A DNA stretch of 32,585 nucleotides, taken from contig NZ_JALAGU010000015.1 of assembly GCF_022712275.1 (NCBI RefSeq), positions 1-32,585 of the forward strand. The letters run 5' to 3'. The DNA is from Corynebacterium sp. GTDB lineage: Bacteria; Actinomycetota; Actinomycetes; Mycobacteriales; Mycobacteriaceae. Made by a program: the position numbers and the translations under genes. A model generated the notes under the pieces. It was not told where the DNA came from, made no database searches, and saw only the letters and a list, made by a program, of their open reading frames with translations. Of this stretch, positions 32,336 through 32,585 are shown piece by piece (within the stretch, counting starts at the first letter, position 1; each line of letters begins with the position of its first letter).

Positions 32336-32585
32336 TGACGGCGTCCCGCAGCGCCTCGAACTTCGCCGGGCCGATGCCCTTGACCTCCATGAGTTGCTCG
32401 GGCGCGGTGAACGGGCCGTTGGCCTCACGCCAGTCGATGATCGCCTGCGCGGTCTTCTCCCCCACCCCGCTCAACGTGGTCAGCCCGGCGAGGTCAGCGG
32501 TGTTGATGTTCACTGTCGTACCGGTTGCACCTGCTCCTCCACCGGTTCCGGTATCCCCGCCCCCGGTGGTCCCGCCCGTTGACGC
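32328..32585 (-). CDS. comEA: ComEA-like helix-hairpin-helix DNA-binding protein, 5' truncated by window edge
   Basis: The last 85 residues are present; the frame is open to the right edge. A Gly/Thr/Ala-rich linker (GGGDTGTGGGAGATGTT) leads to the ComEA helix-hairpin-helix domain: VNINTADLAGLTTLSGVGEK, then TAQAIIDWREANGPF, and a second hairpin EVKGIGPAKFEALRDAVSV. GVG and GIG are the two DNA-binding hairpin turns. ComEA holds incoming double-stranded DNA at the outside of the membrane and passes it to ComEC. The Gly-rich linker would be expected to follow an N-terminal membrane anchor located outside the window. The stop overlaps the comEC start, showing coupling. Confidence 0.9.
   Translation of the reverse strand, partial: ASTGGTTGGGDTGTGGGAGATGTTVNINTADLAGLTTLSGVGEKTAQAIIDWREANGPFTAPEQLMEVKGIGPAKFEALRDAVSV

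Overview
The window looks like a chromosomal segment of a high-GC Actinobacterium, most likely a Corynebacterium. The genus is inferred from the type VII-like secreted protein, the actinobacterial competence/holA cluster, AAAGGA-type ribosome sites, many 4-bp start/stop overlaps and a GlxR-like operator; no rRNA or phylogenetic marker is present. A 60-bp sample inside the helicase gene (12361-12420) counts about 72% GC, while 5161-5220 counts about 47%. The stretch around 5.1-9.4 kb is therefore visibly different in base use from its surroundings.

Layout. (1) 1-3.4 kb: the 3' part of a secreted calcineurin-like phosphoesterase, then a succinate-semialdehyde-type dehydrogenase whose leader holds a perfect 9-bp inverted repeat. 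(2) 3.4-9.4 kb, an accessory-looking block: a lipoprotein overlapping an EspB/PPE-like protein with a long Gly/Thr/Pro-rich tail, both on the minus strand; a stand-alone GIY-YIG nuclease-like gene with its own terminator; and, divergent from it, an unrecognised 669-residue protein with a coiled coil and two C-terminal membrane helices. (3) 9.5-15.5 kb: an AddB/AddA-like helicase-nuclease pair, both subunits carrying PD-(D/E)XK nuclease residues. (4) 15.5-20.5 kb: a glutaryl-CoA-dehydrogenase-like flavoprotein coupled to a GNAT acetyltransferase, an aldehyde dehydrogenase, and an OFA-family transporter with an extra C-terminal membrane segment. (5) 20.5-22.3 kb: an NTF2-flavin monooxygenase fusion with a GlxR-like site upstream. 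(6) 22.7-28.9 kb: a minus-strand operon, transporter-E1alpha-E1beta-E2-E3, resembling the Bacillus pdhABCD operon and not the AceE-type pyruvate dehydrogenase usual in corynebacteria. (7) 29.1-32.6 kb: comEA-comEC-holA, tightly overlapping.

Functional reading. The right half is carbon and energy metabolism: import of a small carboxylate by an OFA transporter, then oxidative decarboxylation by an alpha2beta2-type 2-oxoacid dehydrogenase complex, under a promoter flanked by C/G-rich palindromes. The left-centre is DNA- and envelope-related accessory material. The divergent GIY-YIG/membrane-protein pair beside the double-nuclease AddAB-like pair is the best candidate for an undescribed system, possibly defence, but its function is inferred from architecture and position only.
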